Assembly (NCBI GenBank): GCA_963850995.1
Contig: CAWKNQ010000013.1
Location: 1 to 64,000, forward strand
DNA from: Gaiellasilicea sp963850995
GTDB lineage: Bacteria; Actinomycetota; Thermoleophilia; Gaiellales; Gaiellaceae
Direction: 5' to 3'
Length of the DNA stretch: 64,000 bases
Position 1 is the first letter of the stretch, and every line of letters begins with the position of its first letter. Under the pieces are notes generated by a model. The model was not told the origin of the DNA. It was given only the letters and a program-made list of their open reading frames with translations, and made no database searches. A program made the translations under genes and the position numbers. Below are positions 47,529 to 55,533 of this stretch, one piece after another.

Positions 47529-48190
47529 TGTACGCGATCGTCGCCGGCGGGGGGAAGGTGGGCTCGAACGTCGCGCGCTCGCTCCTCGGCATGGGCCACG
47601 AGGTGACGATGATCGAGCAGAGGCCCGACCGCTTCGAGCAGCTGCAGGACGAGTTCGAGCACCAGGTGCTGCTCGGGGACGCGACGGAGCTGCACGTGCT
47701 CGAGAAAGCGGGCATCGCCCGTCCGCCGGAGCTCGTGCTCGCCGTCACGGGCGACGACGAGGACAACCTGATCATCTGCCAGCTGGCGAGTGAGGGCTAC
47801 CGGGTGCCGAAGGTGATCGCGCGCGTGAACGACCCGCGCAACCAGGAGCACTTCGACCTGCTGGGAATCACGCAGACGGTCTGCGCGACCTCGAACGTGC
47901 TCGGCCTCGTCGAGCACGAGGTGCCGGCGCACGGGATCGCGCACCTGCTCGAGCTGCGCAAGGAGAACCTCGAGATCGTCGAGCTGCAGATCGATCCCGA
48001 CTCGCCCGCCGCCGGCAAGCGCATCGCCGGGCTGCGGCTGCCTGACGGGGCGCGGCTGATCTCGGTGATGCGGAAAGGACGCTCCGAGCTCGCCGAGGGT
48101 GGGACCGTCTTGCGGCCCGGTGACCAGGTGCTCGCCGTCCTCGAGCCCGGCAAGGAGGACGAGCTCCGCCGGGTGCTCTTCAAGCGTTGA
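47528..48190 (+). CDS. TrkA (RCK-N plus RCK-C) K+ uptake regulator
   Basis: A 220-residue protein with an RCK-N domain (MYAIVAGGGKVGSNVARSLL, VTMIEQRPDRFEQL, LVLAVTGDDEDNLIICQLA) and an RCK-C domain (LEIVELQIDPDSPAAGKRIA, GTVLRPGDQVLAVLEPGKED). This is the normal single-copy KtrA/CeoC form. It would bind NAD(H), ATP or ADP to gate TrkH. Its 3' end meets the convergent trkH gene at a palindrome that includes both gene ends. Confidence 0.92.
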   Translation: MYAIVAGGGKVGSNVARSLLGMGHEVTMIEQRPDRFEQLQDEFEHQVLLGDATELHVLEKAGIARPPELVLAVTGDDEDNLIICQLASEGYRVPKVIARVNDPRNQEHFDLLGITQTVCATSNVLGLVEHEVPAHGIAHLLELRKENLEIVELQIDPDSPAAGKRIAGLRLPDGARLISVMRKGRSELAEGGTVLRPGDQVLAVLEPGKEDELRRVLFKR

Positions 48191-48212
48191 GCTCCTAGCG
48201 CGCTAGGTGCTC
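48189..48212. terminator. Palindrome across convergent trk gene ends
   Basis: CTAGCGCGCTAG (48195-48206) is a perfect core, extended by GAGC/GCTC on both sides with one mismatch. It includes the trkH stop (CTA on this strand) and follows the trkA stop, suiting a bidirectional terminator. Confidence 0.5.
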
Positions 48213-49744
48213 CGCCAGTAATGGCGTGACAGCAACACCACGATCGGGAGCACCTCGAGCCGGCCGAGCCACATCAGGACGACCATCACGAGCGTCGAGA
48301 CGTCGCTGAAGGGCTCGAACGAGCCGAGCGGACCGCCGAGCCCGAAGGCGGGGCCGACGTTCCCGAGCATGCTCGCCGAGATCGAGATCGCGTCGAGGAC
48401 CGAGACCTCGAGGCCAGTGCGCGCCGCGTCGATCGCGATGGCTCCGGCGCCCAGGATGAAGATCCCGATGTAGATGAGGATGAAGGACGAGACGGCACGC
48501 AGCGTCCGCTCGTCGACGACGCGGCGGTTCAGCCGGATCGGCAGCACGACCTCGGGGTGGAGCGTCTGGTCGATCTCGCGGCGGAGGATCTTCCCCAGCA
48601 GCAGGTGGCGCACGACCTTGACCGAGCCGGTCGTCGAGCCCGCGGAGCCGCCGACGAACATCAGGCCGACGATCGTCATCAGCGCCAGCGTGGGCCAGGT
48701 GTTGTAGTCGGCGACCGAGAACCCGGTCGTCGTCATCGTCGAGACGGCGGTGAAGATCGACTTGCGGACCGCGTCCTCGCCCGCGAGGACGCCCTCGGTC
48801 ACGATCTCCGCCGTGAGCACGATGCAGCCGAGCGCGAGCAGAGTGAAGTAGAGCCGTAGCTCGTGGTCCCGGCTCGCCGCACGAGCCTGTCGCCGCACGA
48901 TCGCGCGGTACATGAGCGCGAAGTTGATCCCGCCGAGGATCATGAAGACCACCACAACCCACTGCGTGAGGGGGCTGAAGACCTCGAGCGAGCGGTTCTT
49001 CGTCGAAAAGCCTGCGGTCGGGATCGTCGTCAGGGAGTGCGCGAACGCCTGGAACGGCGTCATCTCCTCGTCGGCTCCGCTGATCCCGATCGCCAGCAGG
49101 ATCCCGAAGAGCGTGGCGGTGAGCCCGACGTAGAGCACCCACACGCGCTGCGCCGTTTCGCGGATGCGCGTGCTCAGCGTCTCGATCTCCGGGCCCGGCA
49201 TCTCATGCTCGAGCAGCTGGCGGCCGCCGACGCGGAGGCGGGGCAGCACCGCCAGCGCCAGCACGATGATCCCGATACCCCCGAACCACTGCATCAGCTG
49301 GCGCCAGATCGCGAGGCTGCGCGGAAGCGCCTCGACGTCGGTGACGAGGCTGCCTCCGGTCGTGCTGAAGCCCGACATGCCCTCGAAGTAGGCATCAACG
49401 GGCCGGTCGAGCTGGGGATCGCCCGACACGAGGAACGGCAGTGCGCCGAGCACGGCCGCAACGAGCCACGTGAGCGAGACGACCAGAAAGCCCTCGCGGA
49501 TTCCGAGCCGGTGCTCGCCGCGTGTCAAGCGGGCGGTAGCGAGACCCGCTCCGCCGACGATCGCACCGGCGACGAGGAACGGCCACGGCGATTCCGAGTA
49601 GCCGAGCGCGAAGGCGGTCGGAACGAGGATCGAGAGGCTGAGGTAGGCGATCAGAACGCCGACGACGTGGAGCGCTCCGCGTACGTCGACCGCGAGGAGG
49701 GGCGGCCTGCGAATCAGCGCGCCGCCGCGCTCGATCGTGGTCAC
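48203..49744 (-). CDS. TrkH/KtrB K+ transporter channel subunit
   Basis: Membrane pore of a Trk/Ktr K+ uptake system, 513 residues. Four pore-loop regions are visible: GMSGFSTTGGSLVTDVE, FAHSLTTIPTAGFSTKNRS, TAVSTMTTTGFSVADYN and SASMLGNVGPAFGLGG, each with the filter glycine. The N-terminus MTTIERGGALIRRPPLLAVD is cytoplasmic. The GTG start overlaps the stop of the upstream trkA gene (GTGA), so the pair is cotranscribed. The regulator is the adjacent two-domain TrkA. Confidence 0.94.
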   Translation of the reverse strand: MTTIERGGALIRRPPLLAVDVRGALHVVGVLIAYLSLSILVPTAFALGYSESPWPFLVAGAIVGGAGLATARLTRGEHRLGIREGFLVVSLTWLVAAVLGALPFLVSGDPQLDRPVDAYFEGMSGFSTTGGSLVTDVEALPRSLAIWRQLMQWFGGIGIIVLALAVLPRLRVGGRQLLEHEMPGPEIETLSTRIRETAQRVWVLYVGLTATLFGILLAIGISGADEEMTPFQAFAHSLTTIPTAGFSTKNRSLEVFSPLTQWVVVVFMILGGINFALMYRAIVRRQARAASRDHELRLYFTLLALGCIVLTAEIVTEGVLAGEDAVRKSIFTAVSTMTTTGFSVADYNTWPTLALMTIVGLMFVGGSAGSTTGSVKVVRHLLLGKILRREIDQTLHPEVVLPIRLNRRVVDERTLRAVSSFILIYIGIFILGAGAIAIDAARTGLEVSVLDAISISASMLGNVGPAFGLGGPLGSFEPFSDVSTLVMVVLMWLGRLEVLPIVVLLSRHYWRST

Positions 49745-51067
49745 AGAGCCTTTTCGACCTGGGGGACCCGGCTCGACTCGGTGAAGATGATCGCCCGGTC
49801 ACCGGGTCGCAGCACCTCGTCACCGCGCGGGAAGACCGCCTCGCCGTTGCGCACGATCGCTCCGATGAGCGCGCCACGGATCGGCATCTCCTTGAACCGC
49901 AGGCCGATGTACTCGCTGTCGGCCCGCGTGGTGATATCGAGCACCTCGAAGCGGTCGCCTTCGAGCATCGCCACCTGCTGCGTGCGCGGGTCGTGGGCGA
50001 AGCGGACGATCTCCTCGGCGGTGACCTGCCGCGGGTTGACGGTGACGTCGATCCCGGCCTGCTCGAACACCTCGACCGAGGTGCTCTCGTGGACGACCGC
50101 GATCGTGAAGCGGGCGCCGTGCACCTTGGCGAGGGTGGCCGCGAAATGGTTCTTCATGTCGTCGCGCATGGCGAAGACCGAGACCTGGGCGTCGGCGATC
50201 CGCTCGCGGTCGAGAAAGTCGGGGTCGAAGCCGGTCGAGTGGTAGACGCGGGCCCCGTGCAGCTCGTCCGCGACGATCCGCGCCCGCTCGAGCGACGCCT
50301 CGATCAGGCGAACGCCGATGCCCTTGCTCGAGCAAGAGCCGCGCGATCGCCGTCCCTGCGCGTCCCGCGCCGTAGATGACGACGTCGTGCACCTTGCCCG
50401 TGCCGGGGGCGATGACCTCGCCCCACGCCTGCGCCGACTGGGGCGAGCCGATCACGACGATCCGGTCGCCGGGCCGGATCACGTCGTCGCCGCCCGGAAG
50501 GCGCATCTCCTCGCCGCGGATGATCGCGGCGACGCGCGAGTCGGCGGGAAGCTTCGCGTCGCGCATCGGCACGCCGACGACACTCGTGTTCGCGCGCTCG
50601 TCGACGTCGAACTCGACGAGCTGCACCTGACCTTCGGCGAACAGGTCGGTCTGGCGCGCCGACGGGACGCCGATCGTGCGCGAGATCGCGTAGGCGGTCT
50701 CGACCTCCGAGGAGACGATGAAGTCGACGTCGAGTTGCCCCTCCCGCCACACCTCGAGGTACTCCGGGTTCGAGGTCCGGACGATCGTCGTCGTCCGCCC
50801 GGAGCATGCCTTCGAGATCATCGCGGCGACGATGTTGGACTCGTCTCGCGAGGTGCAGGCGATCAAGAGGTCGGCGTTGGCGATCCCCGCACCCGAGAGG
50901 ACGCTCCGGCTCGCCCCGTTTCCCTGGACCGTTGCCACGTCGTACCTCGTCGAGAGCGCCGTCAGCCGCGATTCGTCCAGGTCGAACACCGTCAGCTCGT
51001 GCTCCTCGTGCAGCGCCTGGACGATCGTCGCTCCGACCTGGCCCGCGCCGATCACGAAGATGTTCAC
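49741..51067 (-). CDS. trkA: TrkA, duplicated RCK regulator (frameshifted)
   Basis: About 441 residues when repaired, with two consecutive RCK-N/RCK-C units as in Escherichia coli TrkA. First unit: VNIFVIGAGQVGATIVQALH, IACTSRDESNIVAAMI, GGDDVIRPGDRIVVIG. Second unit: HDVVIYGAGRAGTAIARLLL, then GIGVRLIEASLERARI after a frame change near 50322, and FPRGDEVLRPGDRAIIF. Length is 3n+1. The GTG start lies 7 nt after a TAACCT -10 box. It is followed by trkH, with overlapping stop and start. Confidence 0.92.
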
Positions 51068-51074
51068 GTTGCGG

Positions 51075-51080
51075 AGGTTA
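51075..51080 (-). promoter_or_regulatory. -10 box of trkA promoter
   Basis: TAACCT on the minus strand, 7 nt before the GTG at 51067. Confidence 0.55.
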
Positions 51081-51116
51081 CTTCGCTCGCCACCCGGCGA
51101 CCCGATTGCGGTCGGG

Positions 51117-51122
51117 TATCGT
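51117..51122 (+). promoter_or_regulatory. -10 box of sugar dehydrogenase promoter
   Basis: TATCGT, 8 nt before the ATG at 51131. Confidence 0.5.
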
Positions 51123-51130
51123 GACCCGCG

Positions 51131-52216
51131 ATGCGGCCCCTGCTCCTCCTTGCGTCGATCGGCGCGCTCGTGACCGCGTGCGCGGCCGGCGCGGCGCCCG
51201 ACGAGTCGGAGCGCGCGGGCGCAGCGCAGTTCCGGCCACGTGCCGTCCTCAGCGGCCTCGAGGAGCCCGTCTACGTCACCGCCCCGCGCAGCCAGAGGAA
51301 CCGGCTCTACGTCGTCGAGCAGCGCGGCGTGATCCGCGTCGCCGACGGTGGCAGGCTGCGCGCCGCTCCCTTCCTCGACATCAGCTCGCAGGTCCTCGCC
51401 GGCGGCGAGCAGGGGCTCTTTTCGGTCGCCTTCCACCCGCAGTACCCGCGGAACCCGCGTTTTTACATCCAGTACACGGACCGCGGCGCCGACACCCGGG
51501 TCGTCGAGTATCGCTCGAACGGCACGCGAGCGCTGCCCGGTTCGGCGCGACGACTCTTCTTCAGCGACGACCCGTACGGCAACCACAACGGCGGCCAGCT
51601 CGCGTTCGGGCCGGACGGCCGCCTCTACTTCACGATCGGCGACGGAGGCGCGGGAGGCGACCCGGAGAACCGATCCCAGAACATGCGCTCCCTGTTCGGG
51701 AAGCTGCTCTCGATCAACGTCGCCACGAAGGGGCTCAGGATCGAGGCGCTCGGCCTGCGCAACGCGTGGCGATTCACCTTCGACCGTGCCAACAGCGACC
51801 TCTACATCGGCGACGTCGGCCAGGGCGAGCTCGAGGAGATCAACTATCTGCCGAGGAGGAGCCCCGGCCTCGAGAACTACGGCTGGGACGTCTACGAGGG
51901 CAGCGAGCAGTACGAGAGCAAGGATCCGGGACCGGGGAAGCTCGTCTTCCCGGTCGCCGAGTACAGCCACGACAACGGGTGCTCGGTCACCGGCGGCTAC
52001 GTCTACCGCGGCTCGAACGCCGCGCTGCGCGGCAGGTACATCTACGGGGACTACTGCAGCGGGATCGTCTGGAGCCTCACGATCCAGGACGGCAAGGCCC
52101 GTGGGCTGCGGCGGGAGCCGTTCCGGGTCGACGGCCTCACCTCGTTCGGCGAGGACGCGGCCGGAGAGCTCTATGCCGTCTCGCACGGCGGCACGATCTA
52201 CCGCCTGACTCCGTGA
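51131..52216 (+). CDS. PQQ-type soluble aldose/sorbosone dehydrogenase, lipoprotein
   Basis: A 361-residue beta-propeller dehydrogenase (GSDH family) that oxidises sugars at the cell surface with PQQ. The signal peptide MRPLLLLASIGALVTAC ends in a lipobox. Family motifs: LEEPVYVTAPRSQRNRLYVV, GGEQGLFSVAFHPQY (catalytic His), NHNGGQLAFGPDGRLYFTIG, RNAWRFTFDRANSDLYIGDV and NYGWDVYEGSEQY. No pqq genes are nearby, so PQQ would come from elsewhere. The next gene starts with a GTGA overlap. Confidence 0.9.
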   Translation: MRPLLLLASIGALVTACAAGAAPDESERAGAAQFRPRAVLSGLEEPVYVTAPRSQRNRLYVVEQRGVIRVADGGRLRAAPFLDISSQVLAGGEQGLFSVAFHPQYPRNPRFYIQYTDRGADTRVVEYRSNGTRALPGSARRLFFSDDPYGNHNGGQLAFGPDGRLYFTIGDGGAGGDPENRSQNMRSLFGKLLSINVATKGLRIEALGLRNAWRFTFDRANSDLYIGDVGQGELEEINYLPRRSPGLENYGWDVYEGSEQYESKDPGPGKLVFPVAEYSHDNGCSVTGGYVYRGSNAALRGRYIYGDYCSGIVWSLTIQDGKARGLRREPFRVDGLTSFGEDAAGELYAVSHGGTIYRLTP

Positions 52217-53031
52217 CGCACTTCGTCTGCGTCACGTGCGCCGCCCAGTTCGCGGCGAGCGAGTCGCCGCCGGAGCGCTGCCCGATCTGCGAGGACGAGC
52301 GCCAGTACGTCGGGCTGGGCGGCCAGCGCTGGACGACGCTCGAGGAGCTCCGTGCCGAGCGCCGCTGCGAGGTGCGCGACGACGGCGGCTACCTGGGCGT
52401 GGGAGTCGAGCCTGCCTTCGCGATCGGCCAGCGACTGCTGCTCGCCGAGACGGATGAGGGGAACGTGCTCTGGGACATGATCCCGCTCGTCGACGACGCC
52501 GCCGTCGAGGCGGTGCGCGCTCGCGGCGAGGTGCGTGCGATCGCGATCTCGCACCCGCACTACTACTCCGGGATGGTCGAGTGGAGCCGTGCCCTCGGCC
52601 GCAGTCAAGGCAACACAGTGCCGATCCTCCTCCACGAGGCCGACCGGGAGTGGATCATGCGTCCCGACGACGCGATCGAGCTCTGGTCCGGTGACGCCCG
52701 CGAGCTCTTCGGCGGACTGACCCTGCTTCGGCTCGGCGGCCACTTCGCCGGTGGGACGGTGCTGCACGACGCCCCGAAGCGCACGCTCCTCTCCGGGGAC
52801 ATCGTCCAGGTGATCCCCGACCGCGGCTTCGTCAGCTTCATGTGGAGCTACCCCAACCTCATCCCGCTCCCCGCCGCCGAGGTCGAGCGGGTCGCGGCGG
52901 CGCTCGAGCCGTGGCCGTTCGACCGGATCCTCGGCGCCTGGTGGGACAGGCTCGTGCCCGCCGACGCCGACGAGGTGGTCCGCCGCTCGGCAGCCCGGTA
53001 CGTCCGCGCGCTCGAGCGCGTGGCCAAGTAA
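52213..53031 (+). CDS. Metallo-beta-lactamase-fold protein with N-terminal zinc ribbon
   Basis: A 272-residue protein. The N-terminus VTHFVCVTCAAQFAASESPP followed by ERCPICEDERQYVG is a rubredoxin-like four-cysteine ribbon (CVTC and CPIC). The MBL domain follows; its metal motif is shifted to SHPHYYSGMVEW (HxHxxS in place of HxHxDH), with LGGHFAGGTVLH and LLSGDIVQV as later ligands. The combination of ribbon and altered MBL resembles a small family of uncharacterised hydrolases. It ends with VAK-TAA inside a 27-bp palindrome shared with the convergent gene. Confidence 0.8.
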   Translation: MTHFVCVTCAAQFAASESPPERCPICEDERQYVGLGGQRWTTLEELRAERRCEVRDDGGYLGVGVEPAFAIGQRLLLAETDEGNVLWDMIPLVDDAAVEAVRARGEVRAIAISHPHYYSGMVEWSRALGRSQGNTVPILLHEADREWIMRPDDAIELWSGDARELFGGLTLLRLGGHFAGGTVLHDAPKRTLLSGDIVQVIPDRGFVSFMWSYPNLIPLPAAEVERVAAALEPWPFDRILGAWWDRLVPADADEVVRRSAARYVRALERVAK

Positions 53032-53048
53032 CAGACTGTTACTTGGCC
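53022..53048. repeat. 27-bp perfect palindrome at gene end
   Basis: Thirteen-base arms 53022-53034 and 53036-53048 around a single A. It covers the last codons and TAA stop of the MBL gene. A 17-base part of it recurs directly at 53086-53102. Confidence 0.7.
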
Positions 53049-53085
53049 GGCCGTCGACCGTGCCGCCGAGCCGACCGTCGCTAGC

Positions 53086-53102
53086 AACAGACTGTTACTT
53101 GG
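53086..53102. repeat. Second copy of the palindrome core
   Basis: Seventeen bases identical to 53030-53046, 56 bp apart. On the minus strand this copy covers the last codons (A-K-TAA) of the convergent coiled-coil gene, so both genes end in the same sequence. Confidence 0.7.
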
Positions 53103-53307
53103 CGCGGCGGACGCGGGGGCTCTGGCCGAGCGCGGCGTAGGCGAGCGCGTTCAGCGACTCGTTCAGGCCTCTGAGCTCGCGCGCCATGAGCTGGAAGCCC
53201 TCGCCGAGCTCTGCCTGGCGGTTCAGCCGTGCTAGCTCGTCGGCGATCCGGTCGAGCCGCTCCAGCACCGCGTCGAACTGGCGGTCGGGCATCTCTCTTG
53301 CATCCAC
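53095..53307 (-). CDS. Small coiled-coil protein, unknown
   Basis: A 70-residue protein, mostly one long amphipathic helix (FDAVLERLDRIADELARLNR, MARELRGLNESLNALAYAAL) with leucines at heptad spacing, so a probable coiled-coil oligomer. The tail SPRVRRAK is basic. No family recognised. The GTG start at 53307 lies 6 nt after a TAGATT -10 box; an internal ATG (MPDRQFD) is an alternative. Confidence 0.65.
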   Translation of the reverse strand: MDAREMPDRQFDAVLERLDRIADELARLNRQAELGEGFQLMARELRGLNESLNALAYAALGQSPRVRRAK

Positions 53308-53313
53308 GGCATG

Positions 53314-53319
53314 AATCTA
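53314..53319 (-). promoter_or_regulatory. -10 box of leaderless promoter
   Basis: TAGATT on the minus strand, 6 nt before the GTG at 53307, inside the last codon of the upstream HAD-like gene. Confidence 0.5.
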
Positions 53320-53727
53320 CCGAGAGCAGAGCTCGGCGCGGCTGCGGATGACCGTTGCATCGGCCGGCGGCGGGCCGACCTCGAGGCGCTCGATCCGTCG
53401 TGTCGCTCCGAGTTGTGCCAGCGCGACGTGCGCCAGCTCCGCGGGAGCGTCGGTGAAGACGACGATGCGCGTCCCCTCGGCTTGCAGACGACGTAGTGCC
53501 GCGCTCACGTCGGCGGCGGGGCGGAGGTAGACGGGAGCCCGGTCCTCGGCGAAGCGCTCGAGGAGCGTGCGCCAGTTGCCGGCGCCGCGAGCGTCGAGCT
53601 CGGCGGCGGCGGCGGCTCGGTCATCGGGGAGCCCTTCGACGTCGAGCACGCGCGCGGCGTCGGCGAGCCAGTCGCGCCAGAGCGGGCGCGTGTCCCCGAG
53701 GACGTCGAGCTCGACCGCGACCGTCAT
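53317..53727 (-). CDS. HAD-like small protein
   Basis: A 136-residue protein. It opens MTVAVELDVLGDTRPLWRDW, which aligns with the DxDxT/V motif I of HAD phosphatases but has lost the usual spacing (D-V-L-G-D-T). Motif II is VVFTDAPAELA with the Thr, and the C-terminal strand is RIERLEVGPPPADATV. It is shorter than most HAD hydrolases, so activity is doubtful. The ATG overlaps the vanZ stop (ATGA), indicating an operon. Confidence 0.6.
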   Translation of the reverse strand: MTVAVELDVLGDTRPLWRDWLADAARVLDVEGLPDDRAAAAAELDARGAGNWRTLLERFAEDRAPVYLRPAADVSAALRRLQAEGTRIVVFTDAPAELAHVALAQLGATRRIERLEVGPPPADATVIRSRAELCSR

Positions 53728-54065
53728 CGGCCGTACCGGCGCCAGAGCAGGATCCCGATCGCCACGCCGACCGTATCGATCAGGACGTCGAGCGGCGAGC
53801 CGACCCTGCCTTCGACGAAGTGCTGGTGCAGCTCGTCCGAGGCTGCGTAGGCGACCCCGAGCGCGAGCGCCGGCAGCTCCTCGCGCAGCGCCCGCATGAG
53901 GAGTGCGCCGAGCAGCGCGAACTCGCCGGCGTGCGCGAGCTTCCGCAGGGCGAGATCCCACCCGCCAAGACCTGTGCCGAGGTCGGGCACCGAGGAGAAC
54001 GCGAAGATGACCGCGGCCCAGAGGACGACCGGCGCCCACAGGCGCAGCGCGACGGAAGCTGGCAC
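53724..54065 (-). CDS. VanZ-like membrane protein
   Basis: A 113-residue VanZ-family protein with four hydrophobic segments (LWAPVVLWAAVIFAFSS, EFALLGALLMRAL, ALALGVAYAASDEL, VLIDTVGVAIGILLW) and the family signature KLAHAGEFALLG followed by DELHQHFVEGRVGSPLDVLI. VanZ of enterococci lowers teicoplanin sensitivity; for most homologues the role is unknown. The GTG at 54065 is preceded by a TATCAT -10 box at 6 nt. Confidence 0.8.
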   Translation of the reverse strand: MPASVALRLWAPVVLWAAVIFAFSSVPDLGTGLGGWDLALRKLAHAGEFALLGALLMRALREELPALALGVAYAASDELHQHFVEGRVGSPLDVLIDTVGVAIGILLWRRYGR

Positions 54066-54071
54066 CCCGCG

Positions 54072-54077
54072 ATGATA
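54072..54077 (-). promoter_or_regulatory. -10 box of vanZ promoter
   Basis: TATCAT on the minus strand, 6 nt before the GTG at 54065. It overlaps a TAGGGT (54076-54081) on the plus strand that may be the -10 box for the riboswitch transcript. Confidence 0.5.
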
Positions 54078-54091
54078 GGGTGCGCCTCCAT

Positions 54092-54262
54092 CCACGAAGC
54101 ACGGTGAGGGAACCCGGTGCGAGTCCGGGACGGTCCCGCCGCTGTGAGGGGAGACGCCCGACGCGGAAACGCCACTGGCCGTGAGGCTGGGAAGGCCGCG
54201 AAGGGGGAGCCCCGAGTCAGAAGACCTGCCGCGCTTCCCGCTTCGAACCCCTCGCGGAAGGA
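54092..54262 (+). ncRNA. Cobalamin riboswitch with SD-sequestering platform
   Basis: Conserved elements of the B12 riboswitch occur in order: GGTGAGGGAACCCGGTGCGA, then GAGTCCGGGACGGTCCCGCC with GCTGT, GCCACTGGCC, TGGGAAGG, and the B12 box GAGTCAGAAGACCTGCC at 54214-54230. Downstream, CTTCCCGC (54234-54241) can pair with GCGGAAG (54254-54260), which abuts the GGAGG ribosome site of the first gene; ligand binding would therefore block translation. It controls the DUF4430-ECF operon and implies repression by adenosyl- or another cobalamin. Confidence 0.95.
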
Positions 54263-54268
54263 GGATTC

Positions 54269-54856
54269 GTGCTTCGCAGGCTCATTGCTCTCTCGGCGCT
54301 CGTCGTCGTCCTCACTCCGGCCGGCGCACTCGCGGCGAACGTCCAGATCCGGGTCGAAGGCAAGACGACGACGATCTACGGCCCCGCCCAACCCCGGCTG
54401 GCGGCCGACAACGCCCTCCAGGCGCTCGACTTCGCCAGCGTCGCGGGTGAGTTCCACTACTCGGTTGCAACGGCGTCGTTCGGCACGTACGTCAACCAGA
54501 TCGGCAAGTACGCGGCGGCCGGCACGGCCGGCTGGGTATTCAAGGTGAACGGCGTGTCGCCGCCTGTGGGCGCCGACCAGGTGACGCTGAAGGACGGCGA
54601 CGTCGTGCTCTGGTACTACGCGACGTTCGGGCCGGCCGGAGGGCCGCCGACGCTCGAGCTGCAGCGTCTGCCCGGCAACTGCTACGTCGTCCAGGCGGTC
54701 GACGACGCCGGCAAGCGCACCCGTGCCGCGAACGCGACGATCGTCGCCGACGGCAAACGGACCAGCGCGCGAACCGGTCGTGCCTGCATCGGCCGGCACA
54801 TCGGGCTCGTGCGAGCGGTCGCGACCGGCGCCGTTCGCTCGAACGCGGTGCGGTGA
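54269..54856 (+). CDS. Exported DUF4430 protein 1 (transcobalamin beta-domain-like)
   Basis: A 195-residue exported protein, first gene after the cobalamin riboswitch. A signal peptide (MLRRLIALSALVVVLTPAGA) is followed by a DUF4430 domain: VQIRVEGKTTTIYG, ALDFASVAGEFHYSV, then the diagnostic GWVFKVNGVSPPVGADQVTL and KDGDVVLWYYATFG. DUF4430 is also the C-terminal domain of vertebrate transcobalamin and intrinsic factor. The C-terminal 60 residues (CYVVQAVDDAGKRTRAANAT) form an additional beta unit. The GTG start is preceded by GGAAGGAGG. I infer cobalamin or corrinoid binding outside the membrane. Confidence 0.88.
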   Translation: MLRRLIALSALVVVLTPAGALAANVQIRVEGKTTTIYGPAQPRLAADNALQALDFASVAGEFHYSVATASFGTYVNQIGKYAAAGTAGWVFKVNGVSPPVGADQVTLKDGDVVLWYYATFGPAGGPPTLELQRLPGNCYVVQAVDDAGKRTRAANATIVADGKRTSARTGRACIGRHIGLVRAVATGAVRSNAVR

Positions 54857-55533
54857 GCCGCCGCGCGCTCGCCCTTTGCGCGCTTGTCGTCCTCGTCCTC
54901 CTCGCCGGCTGCGGTGGCTCGGCGGGCGGGGAGGAGGGGACGGCACAGCTCTGGGTGACGCGCGACCGTGGCGCGGAGCTCCTGGTGGAGGCCGAGGTCG
55001 ACGCGGGTCAGACGCTGATGCGGGCGCTCGCGAGCGAGGCCGACCTCGAGACGCGCTACGGCGGCCGCTACGTCCAGTCCGTCAACGGCCTCTCCGGCAG
55101 CCTCGACGCCCAGCGGGACTGGTTCTGGTTCGTGAACGGCTACGAGGGCGATCGGAGCGCGGCCTCGTACCGGCTCCACGACGGGGACGTGGCGTGGCTC
55201 GACTACCGCTCCTGGGAGCGCGAGGGCGAGGCTCGCGTCGTCGTCGGCGCCTACCCGGAGCCGTTCCTGCACGGGTACGACGGTCGCCGTCGGCCCGCGG
55301 TGGTCCGGTACGCGCCGGGTCAGGAGGAGCGGGCGCGCGAGGTCGCCACCGAGATCGGCGCCGAGTCGGTCGAGCCGCTCGGATCCGCGGTTCCGGACGG
55401 CGCGAACGTCCTCGAGGTGCAGGCGGGACCGCCGCGCTTCCGGGGGGAGCTTCTCGGCGAGACGGCCGGCGACGCGGTCCGGTTCGTGCTCAGCGGCGAG
55501 GTCGACCCGACGCGCAGGTACACGGTCCCGTGA
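54853..55533 (+). CDS. DUF4430 lipoprotein 2 (candidate B12-binding)
   Basis: A 226-residue lipoprotein. The signal peptide VSRRALALCALVVLVLLAGC ends in a lipobox. The DUF4430 domain shows the usual AGQTLMRALASEADLETRYG, then VNGLSGSLDAQRDWFWFVNG and HDGDVAWLDYRSW. A second, unassigned part follows (VVVGAYPEPFLHGYDGRRRP, EIGAESVEPLG). The GTG overlaps the previous stop. Anchoring beside the ECF transporter would let it hand ligand to the S component. Confidence 0.85.
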   Translation: MSRRALALCALVVLVLLAGCGGSAGGEEGTAQLWVTRDRGAELLVEAEVDAGQTLMRALASEADLETRYGGRYVQSVNGLSGSLDAQRDWFWFVNGYEGDRSAASYRLHDGDVAWLDYRSWEREGEARVVVGAYPEPFLHGYDGRRRPAVVRYAPGQEERAREVATEIGAESVEPLGSAVPDGANVLEVQAGPPRFRGELLGETAGDAVRFVLSGEVDPTRRYTVP

